From: Catonella sp963539695
GTDB taxonomy: Bacteria; Bacillota; Clostridia; Lachnospirales; Lachnospiraceae
Direction of reading: 5' to 3'
Assembly: GCA_963539695.1 (NCBI GenBank)
Contig: CAUTOC010000005.1
Span: 8,616 to 72,615 of the forward strand
DNA length: 64,000 nucleotides
Positions 50,414-58,659 of this stretch are shown here, in pieces. Every line of letters begins with the position of its first letter. The stretch's first letter is position 1. The translations under genes were made by a program, and so were the position numbers. The notes under the pieces are model-generated. The model searched no databases, was not told where the DNA came from, and was given only the letters and a program-made list of their open reading frames with translations.

Positions 50414-51049
50414 ATGTCATTGCATAAAATTGTAGAAAACTGCGGCATTATTCCGGTAGTGGTACTGGAGGATGCCTGCCATGCCGTTCCTCTTGCAAAG
50501 GCTTTACTTGCAGGAGGAATCAACATTTGCGAAATAACTTTTAGGACAGCAGCAGCTGAGGAATCTATCAGACAGATTGCCTTAAATGTACCTGATATGA
50601 TAGTGGGAGCCGGTACTGTAATTACAAAAGAGCAGCTAAAAGCAGCCACCGATGCCGGTGCAAAATTCATCGTTTCCCCGGGAAGCGACCTTGAAGTAAT
50701 AAGATATGCAAAAGAACTCGGTGTATATATGCTTCCGGGTGCTGTTACTCCTACGGAAATAATGCAGCTTATAAAAGAAGATATCAAGGTTGTTAAATTT
50801 TTCCCTGCCGAGAATTACGGAGGACTTAAAACCATTAAAGCTCTTTCCGCTCCTTTCCCTAATATAAAATTCGTACCTACAGGCGGAGTGAGCCTGTCAA
50901 ACCTCACCGCTTATCTTGAATTTAACAAGATTGCTGCTGTGGGAGGTTCATGGCTTTGCACAAAGGATCTTATTAAAGATGGAAAATGGGATGAAATAAC
51001 CAAGCTTTCAAAAGAGGCTATGGATATTTTCAGAACTGTAAGGCAATAA
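50414..51049 (+). CDS. eda: KDPG/KHG aldolase
   Basis: ATG 50414 has AGGAGG 5 bases upstream; the open frame begins two codons earlier at a GTG that is part of that site. The 211-residue class I aldolase has Glu in ICEITFRT near residue 38, a VGAGTV segment, SPG, and the Schiff-base Lys in VKFFPAE near 128, followed by PTGGV. It cleaves 2-keto-3-deoxy-6-phosphogluconate to pyruvate and glyceraldehyde 3-phosphate, the last step of uronate catabolism. It forms a rightward unit with the KDG kinase gene. Confidence 0.95.
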   Translation: MSLHKIVENCGIIPVVVLEDACHAVPLAKALLAGGINICEITFRTAAAEESIRQIALNVPDMIVGAGTVITKEQLKAATDAGAKFIVSPGSDLEVIRYAKELGVYMLPGAVTPTEIMQLIKEDIKVVKFFPAENYGGLKTIKALSAPFPNIKFVPTGGVSLSNLTAYLEFNKIAAVGGSWLCTKDLIKDGKWDEITKLSKEAMDIFRTVRQ

Positions 51050-51057
51050 TTTATCTC

Positions 51058-51217
51058 ATATTATTAAACCAACATAACTAATCAAACAATTAAACCACAG
51101 GGTTAAAATTATCTGTTATACAGATATTTAGCAATATAACCTTATAGTCAAAGAGCAAAAATTAAATCTCTATATATAAAACTTATTAATATATCTTTGA
51201 CTTATTGCGTAATAATC
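51058..51217 (+). ncRNA. Structured element B (diverged copy of element A)
   Basis: This segment between the aldolase and kinase genes aligns with element A over its whole length. Shared blocks are TTAAAATTA after a CAGG hairpin, CAGAT-TTT-G-AATAT-ACC (51121-51140), ATAGTCA-AGA (51144-51154), TCT-TGAC-TAT-GCGT (51195-51210) and AATAATC at the end. The arm GTCACAGAC/GTCTGTGAC of A becomes GTCAAAGA/TCTTTGAC here, a compensated change. The end stem ATTATTA/TAATAAT remains. It is inside the mRNA of the operon on the coding strand. Confidence 0.55.
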
Positions 51218-51246
51218 TAACCAAGTTTTATTTTAATGGAGGATAT

Positions 51247-52344
51247 ATGAATTTACAGATTAAAAGTAAAAGTGAGTGCACCTATGATGAGGTGTCAATG
51301 GGAGAAGTAATGCTGCGTCTTGACCCGGGCGAGGGCAGAATAAGAACTGCAAGAAGCTTCAACGCTTACGAGGGCGGCGGAGAATACAATGTAGCCAGAG
51401 GACTTGCAAAATGCTTCGGACTTAAAACAGCAGTTATTACCTCACTTGCAAAGAATGACATAGGCTACCTTATAGAAGAAATGATAGATGCCGGCAAGGT
51501 AGATTCCGATTTTATCGTATGGAGAGATTTTGACGGTATAGGAAGGGCAGTACGAAACGGACTTAATTTCACAGAAAGAGGATACGGTGCAAGAGGTGCA
51601 CTGGGCATATCCGACAGGGCAAATACTGCTGCAAGTCAGCTTAAAGTAGGGGACTTTGATTTCGACCACCTCTTTGGCAAGCTCGGTGTAAGGTGGTTTC
51701 ATACAGGAGGTATTTTTGCAGCTCTTTCCGAAAGTACAGCAGAGTTTACTATAGAAGCCGTAAAAAAGGCTAAAGAGTACGGTACTATTGTAAGTTATGA
51801 CTTAAACTACCGTCCTTCTCTGTGGAAACATATAGGAGGCCTCAACAAATGCAGGGAAGTAAACCGTGAAATAGCAAAATATGTAGATGTAATGATTGGA
51901 AATGAAGAAGATTATACCGCCTGCCTCGGCTTTGAAGTTCCGGGAAATGCTGAAGATTTAACTTCTCTTAACTTAGACGGCTATAAGCTTATGTTAAATG
52001 AAGCTACAAAGGTATATACAAACTGGAAGGCGGCAGGAACTACACTTCGTGAAGTTAAAACCGCTACAATAAATGACTGGTCTGCAATGCTTTATGTAGA
52101 TGGTGAAATATACCACGCTAACGAGTATAAAGGGCTTGAAATCCTTGACAGAGTAGGCGGCGGTGACAGCTTTGCTTCCGGTTTGATATACGGTCTTATG
52201 GAAACAGGCGATCCGGCTAAGGCGGTTAACTACGGTGCTGCACATGGTGCACTTGCAATGACTACTCCGGGCGATACCTCGATGGCAAGAAAACCTGAAG
52301 TTGAAGCCCTTATGTCCGGCGGCTCCGCAAGAGTTAAAAGATAA
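51247..52344 (+). CDS. kdgK: 2-keto-3-deoxygluconate kinase (PfkB family)
   Basis: ATG 51247 has GGAGG 5 bases upstream; the longer frame adds 14 residues and no ribosome site. The 365-residue kinase has an early GGGEYNVARGLAKCFG substrate-binding region, ASYDLNYRPSLW-like SYDLNYRPSLW near residue 185, and the PfkB signature VGGGDSFASG near 304 with the catalytic Asp. It phosphorylates KDG to KDPG. It is separated from the aldolase gene by element B, and ends at a strong bidirectional terminator. Confidence 0.92.
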   Translation: MNLQIKSKSECTYDEVSMGEVMLRLDPGEGRIRTARSFNAYEGGGEYNVARGLAKCFGLKTAVITSLAKNDIGYLIEEMIDAGKVDSDFIVWRDFDGIGRAVRNGLNFTERGYGARGALGISDRANTAASQLKVGDFDFDHLFGKLGVRWFHTGGIFAALSESTAEFTIEAVKKAKEYGTIVSYDLNYRPSLWKHIGGLNKCREVNREIAKYVDVMIGNEEDYTACLGFEVPGNAEDLTSLNLDGYKLMLNEATKVYTNWKAAGTTLREVKTATINDWSAMLYVDGEIYHANEYKGLEILDRVGGGDSFASGLIYGLMETGDPAKAVNYGAAHGALAMTTPGDTSMARKPEVEALMSGGSARVKR

Positions 52345-52377
52345 AACATACAGTTAGATTAAAGCTTTCATGTATTA

Positions 52378-52401
52378 GGAGCGGACTTAAATTTCCGCTC
52401 C
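52378..52401. terminator. Bidirectional terminator between kdgK and the small receiver gene
   Basis: GGAGCGGA (52378-52385) pairs perfectly with TCCGCTCC (52394-52401). TTGTATTTTTTT follows on the right. The two flanking genes converge on it. Confidence 0.85.
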
Positions 52402-52411
52402 TTGTATTTTT

Positions 52412-52798
52412 TTATTTTAATTCTTCTATCATTCCTCTAAGTTCTAACTCCCAATTACTAATAGCTGAAAACCATACACAGCCAAACACGCCTCCGTCCT
52501 TTATATTCACAGACGAGCAGATTATAACAGGCAAATTCAGCCTTTCTTTTTTTACGAATTTTACAAACTTATCTCCGGTATCTTTTTCCTCATAACCTCC
52601 CGGTTCTACCGGATAGTACATATCTGTTATAGCAAGGTCAAAATGTTCTCCTCTTTCTGCCGCCTCCTTCAATTCACAAATTCCGTCTGTCAGATTCATC
52701 ACCCAAACTATATCATCTGCTTTAATCCCACAAGATAATAAAACGGATCGTATTTCAGAATGTTTGCTTACAGAGTCCTCTAAATGTAAAATCCTCAT
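52412..52798 (-). CDS. Single-domain receiver-like protein
   Basis: The 128-residue protein resembles a stand-alone receiver: acidic LEDS near residue 6, a phospho-acceptor-like Asp in DLAITDMYYP near 59, and Ser in VIICSS near 95. The Lys expected after that in CheY-like proteins is not clear (the segment reads FGCVWFS). An insertion of about ten residues (VEPGGYEEKDTGD) follows the Asp. The start has AAGGAG. It is alone between two terminators. It could be a degenerate receiver that acts by protein contact. Confidence 0.7.
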   Translation of the reverse strand: MRILHLEDSVSKHSEIRSVLLSCGIKADDIVWVMNLTDGICELKEAAERGEHFDLAITDMYYPVEPGGYEEKDTGDKFVKFVKKERLNLPVIICSSVNIKDGGVFGCVWFSAISNWELELRGMIEELK

Positions 52799-52853
52799 AC
52801 TTTTCTCCTTGTTCTGTTTTCACTTTTCTGCTGCATTTATAAGACTTTATAAA

Positions 52854-52894
52854 AAAGAACCCAAACTTATTATACATCAAAGTTTGAGTTCTTT
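52854..52894 (-). terminator. Terminator of ftsH
   Basis: The stem 52854-52868 pairs with 52880-52894 over 15 bp with one mismatch. Read leftward it is followed by TTTTTTATAAAG. It lies 11 bp after the ftsH stop. Confidence 0.8.
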
Positions 52895-52904
52895 CTACAA
52901 TATC

Positions 52905-54881
52905 TTATTCTTTTATTTCAGGAGTGTTTTCTGTAATCTCGACTTTTTCTACATCTGTCTCCGAGGTTTCTGCGTTTTCAACTTCAGTTTTCTCTTCTTT
53001 CTTTTCATCAGGATCGGGAAGTCCTTTTATTTCTCTATACATCTTAATAAACTCCTTACCTGTGATGGTTTCTTTCTCAATAAGGTATTCCGCTATCTTA
53101 TCAAGTACCTCTCTGTTTTCCTTGATTATATTCACGGCTCTGTCATAGAACTCTTTCATAAGCCTTGCAATTTCAGCATCTATCTTAGCTGCGGTATCAT
53201 CAGCACAGTTAAGTACAGCCCTTCCGTCCAAATAACGATTTTCAACGGACTCAAGCCCTACCATACCGAATTTATCCGACATACCGTACTGAGTAATCAT
53301 AGAACGAAGTATAGCCGTAGCCCTCTCAATATCGTTGCTTGCACCGGTTGTAACGGAGTTAAATACTACATCTTCCGCCGCTCTGCCTCCAAGGAAGGTA
53401 ACAATATCCGTTTCAAGCTCCTCTTTACTCTGAAGGAACTTCTCCTCCTTAGGAAGCTGCATAGTATAACCGAGTGAGCCCATTGTTCTTGGTACTATGG
53501 TTATCTTTTGTACCGGATCCGCATTCTTCATAGAGGCGGTAATAAGAGCATGTCCCACCTCATGGAAGGCAACTATACGCTTTTCTTCCTTACCAAGTAT
53601 TCTATCCTTCTTTTCCTTACCTGCTATAACCACTTCAACTGCCTCAAAAAGATCCGCCTGACTTACAGTCCTCCTGCCTGCTTTTACCGCCATAATAGCG
53701 GCTTCATTTATCATATTGGCAAGGTCTGAACCGACAGCCCCCGCCGTAGCCATAGCGATTGCATCTATATCTACCGTATCATCCATAAGCACATCTTTAC
53801 TATGTACTTTAAGTATGGCAACCCTTCCTTTAAGGTCAGGACGGTCAACTATAACTCTTCTGTCAAAACGCCCCGGACGAAGAAGTGCCTTGTCAAGTAC
53901 ATCCGGACGGTTGGTAGCCGCTAATATAACTACTCCCTTTGACTTGGAATCAAAACCGTCCATTTCAGCAAGAAGCTGGTTTAATGTCTGTTCACGCTCA
54001 TCATTACCGCCGCCATATTTAGAATCCCTGCTTTTACCTATAGCATCTATCTCATCTATGAAAATAATACAAGGTGCCATACTATGTGCCTGTTTAAATA
54101 AATCTCTTACCCTTGAAGCACCCACACCTACAAACATTTCCACAAAATCAGAACCTGAAAGTGAAAAAAACGGTACATTCGCCTCTCCCGCCACAGCCTT
54201 TGCAAGCAGAGTTTTACCTGTTCCCGGAGGTCCTACAAGAAGTGCTCCTTTTGGAAGTTTAGCACCAATCTCGGCATATTTCTTAGGATTATGTAAAAAG
54301 TCCACCATTTCACGAAGTGAGTCCTTTGCTTCATCCTCACCGGCTACATCGGCAAAGGTGATACCCGTGCGTTTTTCCACATAAACTTTTGCATTACTTT
54401 TACCGACTCCCATCATTCCGCCGGCACTTTTTGAAAATGAACGGTAAATTAAATACATAACCACCCAAATTCCAAGAAGAGGAAGAATATAGATTGCAAA
54501 AAATTCCAATATTCCCTGAGTAGCATCCGCCACGGGAGAACGCATTTCAACCTTTGCCTCCAAAAGCTTTTTTGCAAGTTCTACATCGCCTACATAGCCG
54601 GTATAATATGTCGGAGTATAAAGGTCATTAGCAGATGACTTAGGTGTAATCTCTATTTTACCCTGTCTTAATATTACAGATTCTATCTTGCCCGCATCCA
54701 ACATTCTGATAAATTCATTATAACTTATTTCTCTGTTTACACCCTGTTTTAAAAGGTGCATTCCATATATGAATATCAGAAAAATAACAATGCTTGCTAT
54801 TATGGTTATAATACCGGCTTTTTTATTCATACCGCCGCCGGAATTATTATCGCCTGTTTTGTTATTTTTATTATCTTCCAT
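52905..54881 (-). CDS. ftsH: ATP-dependent zinc metalloprotease FtsH
   Basis: The 658-residue protein has two membrane helices (about 22-43 and 126-150) around an extracytoplasmic loop, an AAA domain with GPPGTGKT near residue 220, CIIFIDEIDAIG, and the second region of homology ATNRPDVLDKALLRPGRFDRR. The protease zinc site is HEVGH near 440, where many FtsH have HEAGH. A highly acidic tail closes the protein. FtsH degrades damaged membrane proteins and short-lived regulators. It follows coaX by about 100 bases. Confidence 0.97.
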   Translation of the reverse strand: MEDNKNNKTGDNNSGGGMNKKAGIITIIASIVIFLIFIYGMHLLKQGVNREISYNEFIRMLDAGKIESVILRQGKIEITPKSSANDLYTPTYYTGYVGDVELAKKLLEAKVEMRSPVADATQGILEFFAIYILPLLGIWVVMYLIYRSFSKSAGGMMGVGKSNAKVYVEKRTGITFADVAGEDEAKDSLREMVDFLHNPKKYAEIGAKLPKGALLVGPPGTGKTLLAKAVAGEANVPFFSLSGSDFVEMFVGVGASRVRDLFKQAHSMAPCIIFIDEIDAIGKSRDSKYGGGNDEREQTLNQLLAEMDGFDSKSKGVVILAATNRPDVLDKALLRPGRFDRRVIVDRPDLKGRVAILKVHSKDVLMDDTVDIDAIAMATAGAVGSDLANMINEAAIMAVKAGRRTVSQADLFEAVEVVIAGKEKKDRILGKEEKRIVAFHEVGHALITASMKNADPVQKITIVPRTMGSLGYTMQLPKEEKFLQSKEELETDIVTFLGGRAAEDVVFNSVTTGASNDIERATAILRSMITQYGMSDKFGMVGLESVENRYLDGRAVLNCADDTAAKIDAEIARLMKEFYDRAVNIIKENREVLDKIAEYLIEKETITGKEFIKMYREIKGLPDPDEKKEEKTEVENAETSETDVEKVEITENTPEIKE

Positions 54882-54985
54882 TGAATTTCCTTTCTATTTT
54901 TTATTTGCACAACTTCATTGTATACAATTATAACTATACACAATTAAAATTGCAAGTAATACATAGATTTTTCACGATTTCTTCA

Positions 54986-55753
54986 CTATTTTTTATTCTT
55001 TTCATAAATCAGACCAAGTCCTTTTATCAGAAGTGAGTCATCCTGTATAATTTTCTTTTTGCAATACGGAACTACCAGCTTAGCCAATCCTCCCGTTGCA
55101 ACAGTTAAGAGTTTTCTGCCCATTTCCTCTTCTATCCGCTCTATCATACCGTCTATCATAGCCGCACTTCCAAATACCGTTCCGCTTTTCATACTGTCTA
55201 TTGTATTGCTTCCGATAACCTTTTTAGGGGCTTCAAGGCTGATTCTTATAAGCTGTGATGTACCGCTTACAAGGGAATTAAGCCCGGTTATTACTCCCGG
55301 CATTATAGCTCCTCCCGCAAACTGCCTTTTTTCATTTATATAACTGAAAGTGGTAGCTGTTCCCATATCTATTATAATTAACGGAGCCTTATATTCATCA
55401 AGTGCCGCAACAGCTCCTGCTATAAGGTCAGCCCCAAGCTGTGCCGGATTATCTATTACTATATTAATTCCGCTTTTAATGCCGGGACCTACTATCATAG
55501 GTACTTTGCCGCAAACCTTTTCTACCGCTTCAGCTATTGTATCGGTCAGTTGCGGAACTACTGATGAAATAATAGAGCCTTCAACTTCAGTCGGTTTTTT
55601 CCCGTAAAGCTCAAATAAATTCTTAAACATAATAGCATATTCAAGAGCGGTTTTCCCCATATTTGTAGCAAGTCTTTCCTCAAAAAACGGTTTCCCGCCT
55701 TCCAAACACCCTAAAACTATATTGCTGTTTCCCATATCCACTGCAAATATCAT
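54986..55753 (-). CDS. coaX: Type III pantothenate kinase
   Basis: The 255-residue protein has the CoaX motifs DMGNSN at the N-terminus, GPGIKSGI near residue 90, LGADLIAGA near 106, IIDMGTATTF near 126 and GGAIMPG near 147. It phosphorylates pantothenate in the first step of coenzyme A synthesis. The start has AGGAG 7 bases upstream. Confidence 0.95.
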   Translation of the reverse strand: MIFAVDMGNSNIVLGCLEGGKPFFEERLATNMGKTALEYAIMFKNLFELYGKKPTEVEGSIISSVVPQLTDTIAEAVEKVCGKVPMIVGPGIKSGINIVIDNPAQLGADLIAGAVAALDEYKAPLIIIDMGTATTFSYINEKRQFAGGAIMPGVITGLNSLVSGTSQLIRISLEAPKKVIGSNTIDSMKSGTVFGSAAMIDGMIERIEEEMGRKLLTVATGGLAKLVVPYCKKKIIQDDSLLIKGLGLIYEKNKK

Positions 55754-55777
55754 AACTTTCTCCTATACACAAGAATT

Positions 55778-55814
55778 AGGACAGGAACGCTCCTTCACGG
55801 TACGAACCTGCCCT
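55778..55814 (-). terminator. Hairpin between the lipoprotein and coaX genes
   Basis: AGGACAGG (55778-55785) pairs with CCTGCCCT (55807-55814) over 8 bp, with one G-U in the leftward RNA. There is no clear T tract, so it may be a weak terminator or processing site between lipoprotein and coaX. Confidence 0.45.
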
Positions 55815-55819
55815 ATATT

Positions 55820-56371
55820 TTAATTTTCTTCTATAATACTCTTAGCTTTATCCGAATCCGCCGAAACTGAAAGGTATATGTAAGTCCCTTTTCTAATAAC
55901 GAAAGCATTGTCAAGACGCTTGAGTTCTTCCGGCACATAGTTCTTAAAGCTTGCCTTTTGAATTTCAATCCTCTCATTAAGCTTTGTTTCAATATCCTTT
56001 GCAGCTTCTTCATCATTTGCCTCAAATGCGGCAATCTCTTCTGCCGTACCGCCTGAACTTGATACATAAACCTTTTTAGCCTTTATCTTATCTTTCATAA
56101 GAGTAGGATAAAGAATTTCAAGTGTTTCTTCCTCAGGTTCAACAAGCTTATCATCATACTTAATTTCATTTTTAAGCCTGTCCGCTACCTTTGTTACATC
56201 CGCCATAGCGGCTTTACTGCTTGTTTTTGACATAGATGCCGTACTTTCACTCTTAACTGAGGATTTTTTTGTATCTTTGTTTCCGCCGCAACCGTATAAT
56301 ACAGTTGAAGCTGTAATTGTTAATACTGAAAGTGCCGCCAACATTTTAATTTTGTTTGTTTTTTTTCTCAT
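55820..56371 (-). CDS. DUF4358-like lipoprotein
   Basis: The 183-residue lipoprotein has a signal peptide with lipobox LYGC (Cys near 28) and a Ser/Lys linker containing STASMSK. The mature domain (about 60-183) begins with VTKVADRLKNEIKYDD and has the SSGGTAEEIAAFEANDEEAAK helix that is typical of DUF4358 proteins. It follows the SGNH hydrolase gene by 16 bases. In related bacteria such lipoproteins accompany acyl-transfer or SGNH genes for cell-surface polymers; the biochemical role is unknown. Confidence 0.82.
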   Translation of the reverse strand: MRKKTNKIKMLAALSVLTITASTVLYGCGGNKDTKKSSVKSESTASMSKTSSKAAMADVTKVADRLKNEIKYDDKLVEPEEETLEILYPTLMKDKIKAKKVYVSSSGGTAEEIAAFEANDEEAAKDIETKLNERIEIQKASFKNYVPEELKRLDNAFVIRKGTYIYLSVSADSDKAKSIIEEN

Positions 56372-56387
56372 TTTATTTCCCTCATTT

Positions 56388-57362
56388 TTAATAATTCATA
56401 TTTACTATATAAGCAAGTATTCTCTTGCAATATTCTCTATCCATGTGTACTCCGTCAGGAGTAACGCCTTTAGGAAGATAACCCTTTTTATCTGCAACGG
56501 CAGGTGAAAGATCAATATATGATACTTTAATTTCTTCCGCCATTTCCTTTATTATTTTATTAAACTTCTTTACATTCTTCATATTAAATATTTTATCCGA
56601 CTTGGACTTTTTTTCAGTTACAGGCAAAATTCCCTGTACAACTATTTCCGCATCAGGTTGTATTTTCTTTATAGCCTCTATAGTTTTTTTGTATTCGTCA
56701 GCAAAAATATTTGTATATGACCATCCAAGTTCGTTAATTCCATAACAAATATATACTTTCTTATACTTTTTATCCTTTAATGCCTCTATTACAGTTACCA
56801 TTTTCCCTTTAGCATTTCTTACCACTTTTTCAGTACGGGCATTCTTTACATTTAATCCTCTTCCTGCAAAGAAATTCGGACTTTTAAGTCCTGCACTTAT
56901 TTGCAAGCCCTGAGTTCTTGAGTCGCCTACAAAAACAGTATCCTTATAATACTTCTCCTCATCTTCCTTTGTTGCAGTCACTAATTTTTTTATATCTTTT
57001 TCTTCTTTTTTATTTTTCCCGGCTTCATTTTTATTAGCCTTATCCTCTGCAGTGTTAATTTTAGAGTCTATGTTACTATTTGTTTGTGCCGAAGAAGTCG
57101 TACCGATATTTTCTGATGAAAGACTGCCTGAAGTACCTAAGGCGGCTGTATCTGCACTGCCGGTTTTAATCGCCGAATCGGTAGATGTTGTCTTAGCGGA
57201 TAAATCTCTTCCTTCACCTATGAAAAGATTTATTAATCCGTAGCCTCCCATTATGCCTGCCGCCATTATCGTAACCACAACTATTGCAACCAGTCCTCTA
57301 TGTTCATTCCGTCTTTTTCTTCGATATGAACTTCTATTATTTCTATATGAATTAACGCCCAT
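56388..57362 (-). CDS. Membrane-anchored SGNH/GDSL hydrolase
   Basis: ATG 57362 (MGVNSYRNN) has GAGG upstream; longer starts lack a site. The 324-residue protein has a basic N-terminus, one membrane helix (about 25-47), a Ser/Thr/Lys-rich extracellular linker (50-125) and an SGNH domain: block I VFVGDSRTQG near 143, CYGINELGWS as the Asn block, and DGVHMDREY near 305 with the Asp-x-x-His pair. It likely removes or transfers O-acetyl groups of a cell-surface polymer. It is in a group with the DUF4358-like lipoprotein downstream. Confidence 0.88.
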   Translation of the reverse strand: MGVNSYRNNRSSYRRKRRNEHRGLVAIVVVTIMAAGIMGGYGLINLFIGEGRDLSAKTTSTDSAIKTGSADTAALGTSGSLSSENIGTTSSAQTNSNIDSKINTAEDKANKNEAGKNKKEEKDIKKLVTATKEDEEKYYKDTVFVGDSRTQGLQISAGLKSPNFFAGRGLNVKNARTEKVVRNAKGKMVTVIEALKDKKYKKVYICYGINELGWSYTNIFADEYKKTIEAIKKIQPDAEIVVQGILPVTEKKSKSDKIFNMKNVKKFNKIIKEMAEEIKVSYIDLSPAVADKKGYLPKGVTPDGVHMDREYCKRILAYIVNMNY

Positions 57363-57480
57363 TGCTATCCTCATTTCTAATACGGACAAAGTTTATCCGC
57401 CGATTTTCAAATTCCTTAGCAAAATGAGTATAAGTTTGTAAATATTAATTGTCAAGCATATTTCGGCTAATTTTCTTATT

Positions 57481-58161
57481 TTAAGATTTTTGTAAAATAT
57501 ACTTAATTGTTTTTGATATATATTCGTAATCTTCATCAGGTACATTTGATAAAATACCTAATACCAATTCATCCTGCACGCTTTCCAGTTCTTTTAACAG
57601 CTTACTGTCTTTAAGGCTTATCCCATATCCGTTTGAAGTCAGCCTGTTTTTATATGATACATCCTCAGTCAGTGCTTCAGTTACCTTCATAAATGTTTTA
57701 TTTGCGGCAAATTCATCAAACTTAGCCTTATCGGCTATTAATATATTAATGTCACCTGCTGCAAATCTTGCCACAAGACGCTGTGTATTGGCTACTGCGT
57801 TACCCATGCCCGTTTCTTTAAGAAAATATGTATCGTCAATCTGAACTTCCTGCTTTCCTTCATAAAGTCCAAGACAATCTGAAAGCTCAAGAGACAGTTT
57901 ATTTATCCTCTCCTCATTCCAGTAATCATTTACTACAGCTATCGAAATAACCACATCAGGCTTAGGCGAAAAGATAGAATACATTAGTGAAGCAAATACC
58001 CCCATTACGATTATTGTTATTATGACTTTATTTCTATAATAATCATTAAAATAATCAAACTTTTGCTTCAGGCTCATTTTTTTCCACTTATCAACCTCTT
58101 TTTCATCTTCTCTGTGATTATATATATAAGCCTCTTCTCCTAAAATGCTTTCTTTTTTCAT
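57481..58161 (-). CDS. Unknown single-pass membrane protein
   Basis: The 226-residue protein has a charged cytoplasmic head with WKKMSLKQKFDYFNDYYRNK (about 26-45), one membrane helix (about 47-65) and an extracellular domain (70-226) with no family that I can name. The head motif looks like a recurring feature of unknown membrane proteins in Lachnospiraceae. Part of the outer domain resembles a small periplasmic-binding-like fold (DVVISIAVVNDYW, DINILIADKAKFDEF), but this is weak. It lies 3 bases after the small receiver gene, in one operon with it. Confidence 0.65.
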   Translation of the reverse strand: MKKESILGEEAYIYNHREDEKEVDKWKKMSLKQKFDYFNDYYRNKVIITIIVMGVFASLMYSIFSPKPDVVISIAVVNDYWNEERINKLSLELSDCLGLYEGKQEVQIDDTYFLKETGMGNAVANTQRLVARFAAGDINILIADKAKFDEFAANKTFMKVTEALTEDVSYKNRLTSNGYGISLKDSKLLKELESVQDELVLGILSNVPDEDYEYISKTIKYILQKS

Positions 58162-58164
58162 ATT

Positions 58165-58563
58165 TTATTCTTCAATCAAATTAAATTTTTTAAGCATTGC
58201 AATAAGTTTTTCCTGATTGACAGGCTTACCTGCGTATGCCGTGCATCCATTTTCAAAAGCTTTCGTCACATGTCTGGTTTCACTTAGGGCGGTAGTCATT
58301 ACTATTTTAACTCTGTCCTCTTCAGCAACTCCATTTTCCGCTTCCAGCTTTCTTATCATTTTAAGAGCCTGATGTCCGTCCATTTCAGGCATCATTATAT
58401 CAAGGCATATAAGGTCATAAGGTTCATCCATTTCAACAGCCATTGTAAATGCCTCTACTGCTTCCTTCCCGTCTACAGTTACATCACATTCACCATATTT
58501 TTCAAAAAATCTAAGCATAAACTTTCTACTTGCGAAGTCATCTTCTGCAATAAGTACCTTCAT
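58165..58563 (-). CDS. CheY-like single-domain response regulator
   Basis: ATG 58563 has GGAGG 5 bases upstream. The 132-residue protein is only a receiver domain: EDD near residue 7, phospho-acceptor Asp in LICLDIMMP near 57, Thr in MTTALSE, and Lys in AYAGKPVNQEKL. There is no output domain. It is cotranscribed with the unknown membrane protein. The kinase partner is not nearby. Confidence 0.9.
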   Translation of the reverse strand: MKVLIAEDDFASRKFMLRFFEKYGECDVTVDGKEAVEAFTMAVEMDEPYDLICLDIMMPEMDGHQALKMIRKLEAENGVAEEDRVKIVMTTALSETRHVTKAFENGCTAYAGKPVNQEKLIAMLKKFNLIEE

Positions 58564-58659
58564 TTTTACCTCCAAACATAATTTTACATGTGTATCTTTT
58601 AAAGTTTTATGTTATCATAATGACCAGACAGTGTCAAATGATTTGAAAGTGAGTATTTT

